Positions 1 to 8,730 are shown, counted from the stretch's first letter. The stretch: 64,000 bases of DNA from CAUZWH01 sp965247665 (GCA_965247665.1 CBDFHH010000003.1:372001-436000); one strand, 5' to 3'. Notes: generated by a model not told the origin, from the sequence alone. Translations and numbers: made by a program.

Positions 1-92
1 AAGATGAAGGGAAGTATCCCCAGGCTGAGGAAAATCCTCTGCGCCACGTCGGAAATTTCGCTGACAATTCCTTTGTTACCAGCGTCGGCCAT
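1..92 (-). CDS. ABC transporter permease, N-terminal part (runs off the left edge)
   Basis: Only the first 30 codons are inside the window. The ATG lies at 90-92 on the minus strand, and the frame stays open to the edge. The peptide is a short polar leader followed by the start of a hydrophobic segment (RIFLSLGILPFIL), as expected for the first membrane helix of a ribose-type (RbsC/XylH-like) permease. It lies directly downstream of a periplasmic binding protein gene on the same strand, and an ATPase of the matching family is encoded at 4795-5568. The permease assignment is inference from this context plus the helix start; the diagnostic parts of the protein are outside the window. Confidence 0.5.
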   Translation of the reverse strand, partial: MADAGNKGIVSEISDVAQRIFLSLGILPFI

Positions 93-222
93 TCTGCCAA
101 CCCATGATCGCGCTCATACCCCCCGACGGGTAGGGCGATACAGCGAGACGAGGTGGTGATGGGGGAGTCTCGGTCGACCTATCCAGCGAGCCGCCGCCAC
201 GTTCATAAGGCATATGGCGGCA

Positions 223-254
223 GGCACACCGGCATGGCCGGCGTGCCTTTTTTT
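223..254 (+). terminator. GC-rich hairpin followed by seven T residues
   Basis: An 11-bp stem (223-233 with 237-247, one A.C mismatch) has a 3-base loop and is followed on the + strand by T x7. Read on + it is a textbook intrinsic terminator. Both neighbouring genes run on the minus strand, where no U tract follows the stem. There it may instead be an intercistronic hairpin protecting the binding-protein mRNA and reducing read-through into the permease. Confidence 0.55.
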
Positions 255-270
255 GTTTCCGCTGCACAAA

Positions 271-1371
271 CTACTCGACTGTGAACTTCGGTTTCCAACC
301 TTTGGGTGCAAAGGCCGTGCTGCGATCGTATGAGTTTACGTTCGACTGATCGATCGTAACGAAAGTGGGGGCAGCGTCTACACTACTCGGCGTTCTGTTA
401 CTTGCTTTTTGCTCCAGGAGCTGGACGGCCATATCGATGGCCATTCCAAAAATCATCGGCCCCCTCTCGCTCACGGTAACCAAAACATTGCCGCGCCTTA
501 CTTCCTCCTCCACGCCGGGGCTACTCCATGCGGTCACGAGCTTGATGTCCTTACGCGCCTTTTCGCGCAAGACCACCATTGCCGGCTCGATGGCCGAAGG
601 CCCTCCGACAATATAGTCGATGTCGGGATAGGTCAGTAGGGCGTCTTCCACCAGCTTCATCTGAACTGGCTGATTGTTTTGGCCATACATGACCTTGACG
701 AGCTCGATGTCGGAGTCAGCTACGGCGTCCTTGATGCCATTAACCGTCACTTCGACCCAATTGACCCCCGGCGGTCCCGGTAGAAACACGATTTTGATTT
801 TGCCCGATCCCTTCGGGTGCTTTTCCGCCAGCCAGTCGCCGGTATAGCGGCCAATATAGTACCAGTCGGCCACCACCCGGCCGTCAACGTTGCCGCTTAC
901 GCCGTTGCCGGCGTCAACGACGATAACGCCCTTCTTGCGAATAGCATCAATCGTCGGATTGTTCCCGTCAGGCGAAATCGACATGAGAGCGATAGCATCG
1001 GCACCCTGCGCAACACAGTCCTCGACTTGCGAGATTTGTTTGTCCAGATTGCCGTAGCCCCCGGCCGACGTCACAGTCAATTTCACACCCAAACGCTCCG
1101 CCTGGCTTATTGCGCCATAGAGATAGCCCACAAAAGCAGGATCGGCCGCGTGGATGACGTTAAAGCAGATGTTCCACTTCTTCGTCACTTCGCTCGAGTC
1201 AATCGCTTTGTAAGTAAACGGCTTGAACTTTCCACTCGCATTTAAAGGCGGTTCCTTGGTTAAGCTTGGCAGCGTCCAAGCATCACCGGCCAAAACCGGA
1301 AAAAAACTAAAGACGAGCGTTGCCGCGAGCACGCCCAACATAATTTTAGGAATAATCCGAATAGCGCTCAT
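271..1371 (-). CDS. Periplasmic sugar/TorT-like ABC substrate-binding protein
   Basis: This 366-residue periplasmic binding protein of the type I (ribose/TorT-like) fold has a signal peptide over about residues 1-28, with probable cleavage just before GDAW. The mature part shows the family layout: an N-terminal lobe opening with a WNICFNVIHAADPAF strand and loop, a 'AQGADAIALMSIS' segment, and a hinge to a C-terminal lobe with 'DYIVGGPSAIEPAM'. The start is well supported, because GGGAGGA precedes the ATG by about 8 bases. TorT proper is a TMAO sensor partner, but ABC-importer binding proteins fall in the same family, and a permease start and an ATPase lie nearby, so I favour transport. The ligand cannot be read from the sequence. 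The flanking oxygenases suggest an aromatic or amine compound. Confidence 0.8.
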   Translation of the reverse strand: MSAIRIIPKIMLGVLAATLVFSFFPVLAGDAWTLPSLTKEPPLNASGKFKPFTYKAIDSSEVTKKWNICFNVIHAADPAFVGYLYGAISQAERLGVKLTVTSAGGYGNLDKQISQVEDCVAQGADAIALMSISPDGNNPTIDAIRKKGVIVVDAGNGVSGNVDGRVVADWYYIGRYTGDWLAEKHPKGSGKIKIVFLPGPPGVNWVEVTVNGIKDAVADSDIELVKVMYGQNNQPVQMKLVEDALLTYPDIDYIVGGPSAIEPAMVVLREKARKDIKLVTAWSSPGVEEEVRRGNVLVTVSERGPMIFGMAIDMAVQLLEQKASNRTPSSVDAAPTFVTIDQSNVNSYDRSTAFAPKGWKPKFTVE

Positions 1372-1590
1372 GGCGTCATCCTCCCGTGGTCTGTCGCCGC
1401 TAAACCTGGGTAGCGGGTTTAGTTCAATTTGAGATCGAACGCGTCGGTCTCACCAAGCCTTCACCACGCCTGGACAAAACAGCCGCTGCTATGCGCGAGC
1501 TAACCTCCATTTCTCACAAGCGTCTTGCACATAGCACGAGTCTAACAGAGACTAGAGGTCTTCGTCCGAAATTAACTAAATAATCGGCGC

Positions 1591-2049
1591 TTACAGAATG
1601 GTGGTCGGCGAGAAGGGCAGAAATCGGGTGTCCAATTTAACCTCCCGATCGGCCAGTAGCGGCTTATCACCGTCGACAGCGACAGCGTCAAGATACTTAA
1701 CAACCGCAAACAGGCTGCTGTCGCCTTTCAGATCGGTATGGTAGACGATCACCGAACTCTCCATTATCGCCCGTTCATTCACACGTTCAATTTCCTCGCA
1801 CATGCCTACATGGCGTCGATACTTGCCCCAGTAGACGACGTGATTCGGGATGTCGGTGAATCGGTCGTCGAGACCAGGAAGGTCGTGCTCGAGCCATACC
1901 ATTTCCTTCCGAATTTCGTGGCTGTAGGCAGTAATCCTATATCTGAAGTCTGCCCTACATAACTTTAGCCAGTCCGAGTATTTTTCCTCGTCGAGAAGAA
2001 CCCCCGACCGGTATATCAGGTCGGTAACCGCCGTCCGGTCCGCGCTCAT
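1591..2049 (-). CDS. Aromatic-ring-hydroxylating dioxygenase, beta subunit
   Basis: This 152-residue protein has the SnoaL/NTF2-like cone fold typical of small (beta) subunits of Rieske non-haem iron oxygenases: 'LIYRSGVLLDEEKYSDWLKLC' near the N-terminus, an RYRITAYS strand, and later strands around SSVIVYHTDLKG. Beta subunits are structural and help build an alpha3beta3 hexamer; they carry no metal. It follows the alpha subunit gene by 53 bases on the same strand, so the two form an operon. The usual length is about 160-190, so this one is slightly short. No ferredoxin or reductase gene is adjacent, so the electron donor must be encoded elsewhere. Confidence 0.85.
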   Translation of the reverse strand: MSADRTAVTDLIYRSGVLLDEEKYSDWLKLCRADFRYRITAYSHEIRKEMVWLEHDLPGLDDRFTDIPNHVVYWGKYRRHVGMCEEIERVNERAIMESSVIVYHTDLKGDSSLFAVVKYLDAVAVDGDKPLLADREVKLDTRFLPFSPTTIL

Positions 2050-2102
2050 TGTCCCAACCCTGCCGTTGGCAATGCCACTTGGTCACGCTGCCCTCGAGCA
2101 GG

Positions 2103-3302
2103 TCACTCTGCGGCGATGTTCGTCGGGCTGCTGGCAGAGCGTCCCGTGCGCCTCTCCCACTCGGTATAGAAATTGCGGAGCGTCGCCTCATCCATCGGCT
2201 TCATCTCCTCATCCCTGGCAATGATGTTGTAGCAGCGCTCACCGCGCATCGCTTCTTGTTGCAATTCGGTCGCCAAGTTGTCTTCGGGGACGTTGAAACC
2301 GAACGGCCCCCATAGTGTGTTGTGGTCGTTGTAGCGTGCGAGTCGATCCTTCGTCGGTTCGCCTTTGGGCCCAACCGCCCGAAACTGGGCCAAGCAGAGA
2401 TCGGGGCTGATCGGAATGACGGTATCGAAGCGGCATGCCGAGTCGCGAGCGACCATCGACGCGTTGGGCCACATGTTGAGGAGGCGATACTCTCGCTCTC
2501 GCAATCCGCGAAGTGGCTTACCCTGCCGCTCTTGTTTCCAGCCCGGTTGTTTTCCGTAATCGATAATCAGCGCGCCAAGCATGGTAGCGTGCCCCCGTGG
2601 GTAGAATTTCCACCGCCGGTCGTGGTACTCGGGCTTTCTCAGGTGTGTACGCCGATTAATGCTATGCATGTTGGCGTGATAGATCTCGCAGCTTATCTCC
2701 TGAAAATGCTTCCAGTTGGAGCGGATTAACTGCTCGTGAAAGTGATACACTTCGAGCGGTCCAGCGCCGAGTATCGGCTCAACGTTCTCGAGGCCATCGC
2801 CAAAAAAATTATCGATCGACTCGGACTCATCGTCGAGATTGACGAACACCAAGCCAAGCCGGACCTCCGTTCTGACCTCCCGCAGTCCGAAATCCTCGAT
2901 AGAACAACCCACCCCTTCGTAGGCTTCTGTGCCGCGGGTGATCGAGATGCAATTCCCTTGGGTGTCATACGACCATTGGTGAACCAAGCAGGTGAAGGCC
3001 TTTGCGCCACCGCTTGGTCTACGTTCAACGATCGCGCCACGGTGGGAACAGGTATTTCGAAACGTACGGATACTCCCGTCCTCGCCACGCGTGATCAACA
3101 GCTCGATGTCGGCTACCCGTGCCCTCCTAAAATCGAATTTTTCGGCAACCTCGCTTTCGTGGCATACGAATAACCACGTCTTCCGAAAGATTTCTCGCTT
3201 TTCGTCTTCGAAGATCTGCTCGTCGGTAAAGATCCGGTCATCCAGGAAATGAGTTGCAGGAAGGTCGGGGACTCGTTCCCACTGCTGGCCTGTACGTGAC
3301 AT
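2103..3302 (-). CDS. Rieske ring-hydroxylating oxygenase, alpha subunit (two-subunit type)
   Basis: This is a 399-residue catalytic subunit of a Rieske oxygenase. The [2Fe-2S] site is complete: C85-x-H87 and C105-x2-H108. The mononuclear iron motif is unusual. It reads E206-x2-H209-x3-H213, where the family norm is D-x2-H-x4-H. A glutamate at the bridging position is known in carnitine monooxygenase CntA, but the one-residue-shorter spacing between the histidines is odd. The beta subunit follows 53 bases downstream. The overall layout resembles the benzoate/anthranilate/salicylate group, but the substrate is not determined. The three Rieske genes nearby on the opposite strand are of a different, shorter class with canonical ligands. 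Confidence 0.88.
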   Translation of the reverse strand: MSRTGQQWERVPDLPATHFLDDRIFTDEQIFEDEKREIFRKTWLFVCHESEVAEKFDFRRARVADIELLITRGEDGSIRTFRNTCSHRGAIVERRPSGGAKAFTCLVHQWSYDTQGNCISITRGTEAYEGVGCSIEDFGLREVRTEVRLGLVFVNLDDESESIDNFFGDGLENVEPILGAGPLEVYHFHEQLIRSNWKHFQEISCEIYHANMHSINRRTHLRKPEYHDRRWKFYPRGHATMLGALIIDYGKQPGWKQERQGKPLRGLREREYRLLNMWPNASMVARDSACRFDTVIPISPDLCLAQFRAVGPKGEPTKDRLARYNDHNTLWGPFGFNVPEDNLATELQQEAMRGERCYNIIARDEEMKPMDEATLRNFYTEWERRTGRSASSPTNIAAE

Positions 3303-3558
3303 GGTTTTGCCTCTAAGGTCGGAGCGGCGTTCTGTGCACCCCCAACATGCAAACTTACCCTACCACAGAGATCCGCCTAACCGGCATGGGTAAATGGGCC
3401 GGGCCGGTCGTTGTCTAGTGTTGGCTCAACCAATGTCACCGTTGCACAGCGGAAGCACGTGTTGGACCAGCCGGCTATTAATCTGTTTGTAACCTCATGG
3501 AGTGTTGTCTAACATTTCCGTCAGTGCCGCTTAGTACGCTGCAAGCGAAGGAGAGCCG

Positions 3559-4707
3559 GTGACGCTTGGGGGCACGATGTTCAGCGATACCATCAACGGT
3601 GGTTTTGGCGGGACCAAAGCTCCGGTCAACAAAGCACGTCACCTGCCAGGCTACATCTATACTTCGCCCAAGGTCTTCCGATTGGCGAAGGAAAAGATCT
3701 TCATGAAAGACTGGCTCTGCGTAGGCCGCGTCGAAGAAGTCCGAAACCCCGGCGACTACATTACTTTCCGAGTTACCGACGAACCTGGCATCGTGGCCCG
3801 GGACGATCTCGGCAATCTCAACGCGTTTTCCAACGTCTGTCGCCACCGCGGCGTTGAGGTCGCATCAGGGGCAGGAAACCTGAAAGAATTCAGCTGTCCT
3901 TACCACGGCTGGACATACGACCTTGCCGGCAGGCTGGTCGGCGCTCCCTATATGAAGGAGGTCACCGGATTCGATCCGGCAAGTTGTCGCTTGAAACCGC
4001 TCCAGAGCGATGTCTGGGAAGGAAATGTCTTCATCACGTTCGATCCCGAACCCCGGTCCCTAGGGGTGTTTGTCCACGATTTCGACAAGGCCTTTGGATT
4101 TCTTAAGCAGGCACAGTGCCGGTTGCACCGTAAACAAGTGGTCGACATCGATTGCAATTGGCAGCTTTTCGTCGAGAACGCAGCAGACATCTATCACGTC
4201 GAGGTTCTACACGCGCGCTCGATCGGTGCCCACATAGCGGGTGAGAATTTTCGCTTCGGCCTTATGGAGAGGGGCGGTTTCAGCTCTTTTCACGAAGCCG
4301 CGCCCGGCACGCCGAGCGGCAAGTCGTTGTTCGGAAAGATGCCGTGGATGCTAGAGAAGCACGAGAGTTTCGAATGTAGCGGCTACATGGCTCCGAACTT
4401 CCACCTTTTTGCCCGTGTCGACGAAGTCCATCCGATGATCGTATGGCCGCTCGCACCAGCCAAGACTCGAGTTGTGGTTTATCATATATACCCGAAGGAG
4501 TACTTCACACGGCCGGATTTTGAAGAGTCGGCTAAAGTGTATCAAGATTTCGTCGGCAAGGTTTTGGAGGAAGACCGGCAATTGCTCGGCTCGTTGCAGA
4601 ACAACTTGAACAGTAGGAACTTTCGACCGGGTCCATTTTCGAAACTCGAGAGAAACGTTCACCACGGAATCAACCACTTCCTCGATCGAATGTTCAGCGA
4701 ATCGTAG
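3559..4707 (+). CDS. Rieske (2Fe-2S) oxygenase, single-subunit type, copy A
   Basis: This 382-residue oxygenase has a Rieske domain with C94-x-H96 and C113-x2-H116, and a catalytic domain with D210-x2-H213-x4-H218, the bridging Asp and iron ligands. A late acidic residue in 'KVLEEDRQLL' probably supplies the third iron ligand. GTG at 3559 is the likely start: AAGGAGAG sits just upstream, and the resulting N-terminus (MTLGG) lines up with the two paralogues at 8731 and 10004, which start MTLVN and MVLAN. The ATG at 3577 would lose that match. It is divergent from the two-subunit oxygenase across a 256-bp gap that probably holds both promoters. No beta subunit or reductase accompanies it. The substrate is unknown. 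Confidence 0.87.
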   Translation: MTLGGTMFSDTINGGFGGTKAPVNKARHLPGYIYTSPKVFRLAKEKIFMKDWLCVGRVEEVRNPGDYITFRVTDEPGIVARDDLGNLNAFSNVCRHRGVEVASGAGNLKEFSCPYHGWTYDLAGRLVGAPYMKEVTGFDPASCRLKPLQSDVWEGNVFITFDPEPRSLGVFVHDFDKAFGFLKQAQCRLHRKQVVDIDCNWQLFVENAADIYHVEVLHARSIGAHIAGENFRFGLMERGGFSSFHEAAPGTPSGKSLFGKMPWMLEKHESFECSGYMAPNFHLFARVDEVHPMIVWPLAPAKTRVVVYHIYPKEYFTRPDFEESAKVYQDFVGKVLEEDRQLLGSLQNNLNSRNFRPGPFSKLERNVHHGINHFLDRMFSES

Positions 4708-4794
4708 CCACTTGTGGATCGCTGAGGTCTTAAGGGTTTGACGGGGAGTGTTAACAGCCTGCAGGCTCTCTAAGCCCGAGGCGGCGCTTTCGAC

Positions 4795-5568
4795 CTATCT
4801 CTGTCCGTACACGATCAAGGAGGTGATTTCCTCACGGGTTGTCTCGTCGGTTCGGACGACGCCGACAAGGCGCCCGTTTTTTAGCACGGCGACGCGATCA
4901 GCAATATTGAGGACGTGCTCGAGGTTGTGGCTGATCATGAATATCGATATTCCCTGGCCCGCCAGCGTCGAGATGAGGTTGAGAACTTTTTGACCCTCGT
5001 CGACGCCCAGCGCCGCCATCGGTTCGTCCAAAATAATGATACTTACCTCGTCGAGCAATAAACGGCTGATCGCGACTGCCTGACGCTGGCCGCCCGACAG
5101 TGTGCTTACCGGTTGATCCAAGCTGGGCAAGCGGATGTCCAAACGCTTAAGGAGCGCTTCCGTTTGGCGGCGCATTTCGCCGTTACGCATGAAAGGTAAC
5201 CCACTGAACCGGCCCATGACCTCGCGCCCGAGGAATATGTTCTGAGCGACGCCAAACACCTCCACTAACCCCAAGGTCTGGTGCAGGGTGGCGATGCCGT
5301 GCCGGCGCGAATCTCGCGGCGTTTGCATCTGGACATCCTGACCTCTAACGATGATCCTCCCGGCGTCCGGCCGCTCAACCCCAGAAATAATCTTCACCAG
5401 AGTGGATTTCCCTGCGCCGTTGTCACCTACAAGCGCGACCGCTTCGCGGTCGTGGACATCTAGACTTACTTCCGACAGGGCCTCAAGACCGCCATATCGC
5501 TTGACTATTCCGCGGAGTGATAATTGCGGAAGGGTTTTTTCTTCTGAATTTCCTAAGCTCGACTCCAT
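4795..5568 (-). CDS. Sugar-type ABC transporter ATP-binding protein
   Basis: This is a single-domain ATPase of about 257 residues, equal to half of an RbsA/XylG type protein. The Walker A is GDNGAGKST, the Q-loop region is 'ATLHQTLGLVEVF', the signature is LSGGQRQ, the Walker B is IIILDEPMAAL, and the H-loop is 'ISHNLEHV'. The frame is open upstream to 5733, but the upstream part is rich in Cys and non-homologous, so I place the start at the ATG at 5566-5568 (MESSLGN). Single-domain ATPases of this type pair with ribose-like permeases and type I binding proteins. The matching binding protein and permease start lie at 1371-1 on the same strand, separated by the oxygenase genes. Confidence 0.87.
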   Translation of the reverse strand: MESSLGNSEEKTLPQLSLRGIVKRYGGLEALSEVSLDVHDREAVALVGDNGAGKSTLVKIISGVERPDAGRIIVRGQDVQMQTPRDSRRHGIATLHQTLGLVEVFGVAQNIFLGREVMGRFSGLPFMRNGEMRRQTEALLKRLDIRLPSLDQPVSTLSGGQRQAVAISRLLLDEVSIIILDEPMAALGVDEGQKVLNLISTLAGQGISIFMISHNLEHVLNIADRVAVLKNGRLVGVVRTDETTREEITSLIVYGQR

Positions 5569-5863
5569 AGCGGATAAATCCGATGTCTCTTCTAAGAGGC
5601 TATCTAGATATCGGCAGGCGTTTGGCAGGTGAGTTGATCGAGCACCATCACATATCTGAAGAAACGGTCGAAACCGGGACAATGTGAACGATACTATCAA
5701 GAAGCATTCCGAGTCTGTGCCACAGGTCGCCAATCCGGGGAACTCTCGTTGGTTTTTGACAGTAGGGACATCCCTCGATGTAAGTTCTCATCCATACGAA
5801 TGAATATACGAACGGGCGCTCGAAACAGGGTAGCCCCGTATCAGCGAGGCTAGATGTTAAGCG

Positions 5864-6613
5864 ATGGCGAAACATAAGCGAAGAAACCAACACCCATCCG
5901 TTGCCATAGTAACTGGTGGCGGCAGCGGAATCGGGCGCGCAACCGCCATTCGCCTCTCGCGGGACGGCTTTGCAGTGGCGATCATCGGCAGGCGTGCCGA
6001 GCGCCTCAAATCGACGCGCGCGGAAAGGTTGTTCCCGTTCCCCTGTGATGTGGCCGACAACGAGCAAGTAAGGCGCACTGTCAGCAAGATCGAAACCGAT
6101 CTAGCTAGGATAGACGTTCTCTTCAACTGCGCCGGCGTGTATCGCGAAGCGCCGATAACGGAAACCACGCCCGATACCATCGATCATATAATCGGCATCA
6201 ATCTGATCGGGACGATCAATATGACGACGGCGTGTGTGCCGGCGCTGCGAAAGAGCCGAGGAACGATCATCAACATGAGTTCGGCACTCAGCGTTCGCCC
6301 ATACCCGGGAACGTCACTTTATTGCGCGTCGAAGGGAGGCGTTGAGAGTTATACCCGAGCGGTTGCCTCCGAGCTCGGTCAATTCGGCGTTCGCGCGAAT
6401 GTCGTCTCGCCTGGTTTCGTTCGGAGTGAGGTGATGGGCGTGGACGGGGCTGAACTCGAGCGCATGCTGGACGAGTGGGGTAAGAAGTTCGCGCTCGGCC
6501 GCTCCGGTGAACCCGAGGACATCGCCGGACTTGTTTCTTTCCTCGCCTCACCCGACGCAGCGTGGATGACCGGAGCGACAATACCCATCGAGGGGGGAAA
6601 ATTGGTTGCCTAG
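5864..6613 (+). CDS. SDR family NAD(P)-dependent oxidoreductase
   Basis: This classical short-chain dehydrogenase of 249 residues, the usual length, has the cofactor loop TGGGSGIGRAT, the NAG-equivalent motif written as NCAGVY, a catalytic serine in 'INMSSALS', and the Y-x3-K pair in YCASKGG. The C-terminus 'GATIPIEGG' is typical of FabG-like members. It would oxidise or reduce a secondary alcohol, a diol or a 3-hydroxyacyl group. It starts an apparent + strand unit with the amidase, 41 bases downstream. In aromatic pathways SDRs often rearomatise cis-diols made by Rieske dioxygenases, which fits here but is inference only. Confidence 0.85.
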   Translation: MAKHKRRNQHPSVAIVTGGGSGIGRATAIRLSRDGFAVAIIGRRAERLKSTRAERLFPFPCDVADNEQVRRTVSKIETDLARIDVLFNCAGVYREAPITETTPDTIDHIIGINLIGTINMTTACVPALRKSRGTIINMSSALSVRPYPGTSLYCASKGGVESYTRAVASELGQFGVRANVVSPGFVRSEVMGVDGAELERMLDEWGKKFALGRSGEPEDIAGLVSFLASPDAAWMTGATIPIEGGKLVA

Positions 6614-6654
6614 TGCCCCACGCCGCACGGCGCGCTAACGAGGATGGAACCACC

Positions 6655-8037
6655 ATGGACATCAAAGCGAACGATTCCGATCGCTACGATCCCGCCGACA
6701 CCGAGCTGTTGACGTTCCATGACGCCGTACCGTGCTTTATGGATGGCAGCGATACGCCGCGCGCCTATCTCGAGCGCTGCTTGGAGACGATCGACGAACG
6801 CGAGCCCGATGTCCGCGCGTTCGTCTGCCTCAATATCGAGGGGGCTCGCGCGGCCGCCGACGAAGCGACAAAACGCTATCAAGATGGCCGGCCGCGCTCG
6901 CGCGTCGACGGCATGCCGTTCGGCGTCAAAGACTTGTACGAGACTGCAGACATGCCGACGCAAATGGGCAGTCCGCTGTTCAAGGATTGGCGCACAAACC
7001 GCGATTGCGCCACGGTCTATGGTTTGCGGGGTGCGGGCGCGGTCGTCCTCGGCAAGACGGTCACCACGGAGTTTGGGTTCCGCAATCCAGGACCGACGCG
7101 AAATCCCTTCGATCTGACGAGAACGCCCGGAGGATCGTCGAGCGGTTCCGCAGCGGCTGTCGGCGCACGGATGCTGCCGGTAGCGATCGGCAGCCAGGTG
7201 GTCGCATCTCTAATCCGTCCCTCGAGCTTCTGTGCGAACTTTGGCTTCAAGCCCACCCTTGGCGCCCTCAACCGTTCTGGAGGGCATTCCAATCTGAGCC
7301 AGTCTGTGATGGGCATGCATGCTGGTTGCCTCACCGATGCGTGGATCGCGGCCTTTGAAGCGGCGCACTTCGCTGGCGGAGATCCGGGTTACCCGGGCCT
7401 CTTTGGCGCCGCCGAGCTTGCGGCTTCGACGAAGCCGAAAGTCCTCGCCAGACTCGATACGGCAGGCTGGTCCCAATGCGATTCGCAAGCGCAGGAGAGG
7501 TTCGAAAGAGCGATAAACCTGCTTGCGGAAAAGGGCGCCACGATCGTCTCTAGATCGGACGACGGACAGGTCGCCGAGTTCGAAGAGGCGATCCAATCGG
7601 CCCAGGAGGTCACCAATGATATCTGCGGCTATGAGTTGCGATGGCCCATCCAGGCATATCGGGATCGCGAACCAAATTCCCTCAGCGAGAGCATTTCCAA
7701 CCTTCTAACCAACTGGGAAACCCTAACCGCGGAGGACTATCGTCTCGCGTTGACGCGGCGCGAAGCGATGCGCCAGCAACACGCGAAGCTCAAAGGCTCG
7801 ATCTCCGCCTTCGTCACTCTGGCAGCCTCGGGCGCGGCGCCGGTCGGTCTCGAGAATACGGGAGATCCCGTCTTCGCGGTGCCTTCGTCGCTCCTCGGTG
7901 CGCCGTCGCTTAGTGTCCCGGTGCTCGAGGCGGACGGTATGCCGCTTGGGCTTCAGGTTATCGGGTACATGCACGACGACGCCGAGGCGTTCGGAGTGGC
8001 ACACTGGATCTTGCAAGTGTTTGGCCGCGAGGAGTAA
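6655..8037 (+). CDS. Amidase signature (AS) family hydrolase
   Basis: This 460-residue amidase has the catalytic lysine in PFGVKDL, the cis-serine region in GGSSSGSAAAVG, and the nucleophile serine in 'SQVVASLIRP'. The usual motif there is TGGS followed by IRP in the branch that has an FCG loop, so the two glycines before the nucleophile are replaced by Val-Ala. That may alter the oxyanion hole or simply reflect divergence. The open frame begins at 6562, inside the end of the SDR gene. The ATG at 6655, behind GAGGATGGAA, is the more credible start. The expected reaction is hydrolysis of a C-N amide bond; the substrate is unknown. It sits between an SDR and oxygenase genes in a catabolic cluster. 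Confidence 0.83.
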   Translation: MDIKANDSDRYDPADTELLTFHDAVPCFMDGSDTPRAYLERCLETIDEREPDVRAFVCLNIEGARAAADEATKRYQDGRPRSRVDGMPFGVKDLYETADMPTQMGSPLFKDWRTNRDCATVYGLRGAGAVVLGKTVTTEFGFRNPGPTRNPFDLTRTPGGSSSGSAAAVGARMLPVAIGSQVVASLIRPSSFCANFGFKPTLGALNRSGGHSNLSQSVMGMHAGCLTDAWIAAFEAAHFAGGDPGYPGLFGAAELAASTKPKVLARLDTAGWSQCDSQAQERFERAINLLAEKGATIVSRSDDGQVAEFEEAIQSAQEVTNDICGYELRWPIQAYRDREPNSLSESISNLLTNWETLTAEDYRLALTRREAMRQQHAKLKGSISAFVTLAASGAAPVGLENTGDPVFAVPSSLLGAPSLSVPVLEADGMPLGLQVIGYMHDDAEAFGVAHWILQVFGREE

Positions 8038-8121
8038 TGCCTCTTTGGTAAGTGGCTCTCTGGCAATCCGTTCCGCGCATGCGCGCATTATTCGGCCTAA
8101 CTATCCTCGGATGAGATATTA

Positions 8122-8259
8122 ACGGAACTCGAGGGTAAGGTGGCGATCGTCACGGGCGGTGCCAAAGATCTTGGAAAAACGATCACACTTGGTTTGCTTG
8201 AGGGTGGGTCACATGATGTCGCCATCGGAGGCCACGACAAGACGGCACCTGAAGGTTAG
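8122..8259 (+). pseudogene. Remnant of an SDR dehydrogenase (N-terminal 46 codons)
   Basis: Reading from 8122 the frame gives ELEGKVAIVTGGAKDLGK and continues about 28 residues further to a TAG at 8257-8259. This is the unmistakable first beta-alpha-beta unit of a short-chain dehydrogenase, with the TGG-x3-x-G cofactor loop. The rest of the enzyme is absent and no start codon is evident. It is a decayed copy, distinct from the intact SDR at 5864. Confidence 0.75.
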
Positions 8260-8302
8260 AGTGATTCGGCACGAATGAGGGGCTTTTCCGTTTTTTGCCT
8301 AC

Positions 8303-8647
8303 GTGCCGATGGCGCCGACGAAAGCGACTATCAACGCGTTGTCGACGCGGATCGTCGCGCAAAATATTCTAAAGCTGTTGCTGGACTGTCAACGCGACTT
8401 TGGTTTTGCTTATCTGTTCATCACCCATGACCTCGGTACGGTCGAAGCGGTCGCCGACGAGGTGATGGTCATGCTGCAGGGGCGTGTGGTGGAGCAGGGC
8501 CCTAAATCGAAGATCATGTCGGAGCCACGCGAGGATTATACAAAACTACTTCTGGCTTCCGTCCCTAGAATGGACGCAGACTGGCTCGATGGCGTTCTCG
8601 CGCAACGCGACGGCTTGGCGTCGGCAGAGATTGTTGAGACCGCTTGA
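8303..8647 (+). pseudogene. Remnant of an oligopeptide-type ABC ATPase (C-terminal part)
   Basis: The readable portion is the C-terminal third of a DppD/DppF/OppF-like ATPase. It has AQNILKLLLDCQRDFG, the H-loop segment LFITHDLGTVEAVAD, 'VVEQGPKSKIM', and the C-terminal 'YTKLLLASVP'. Walker A, Q-loop and signature motifs are all missing. The Walker B DE appears to lie in another frame near 8315-8320, suggesting a frameshift as well as the large 5' deletion. It cannot make a functional ATPase. Together with the SDR remnant just upstream it marks a deletion scar in front of the tandem Rieske genes. Confidence 0.75.
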
Positions 8648-8730
8648 CTCGATCAGTATGATTCTAACCGGCGCAACGATGGCGGGCGCTGGGCTAATGA
8701 GCAGAGCTAAAGGGGAGGGGAGGGCATGCC

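Noticed and set aside
4756..4767. 12-bp palindrome AGCCTGCAGGCT between two convergent genes
   Set aside because: No T tract and no loop, so it is too weak to call a terminator; a chance palindrome of this size is not rare.
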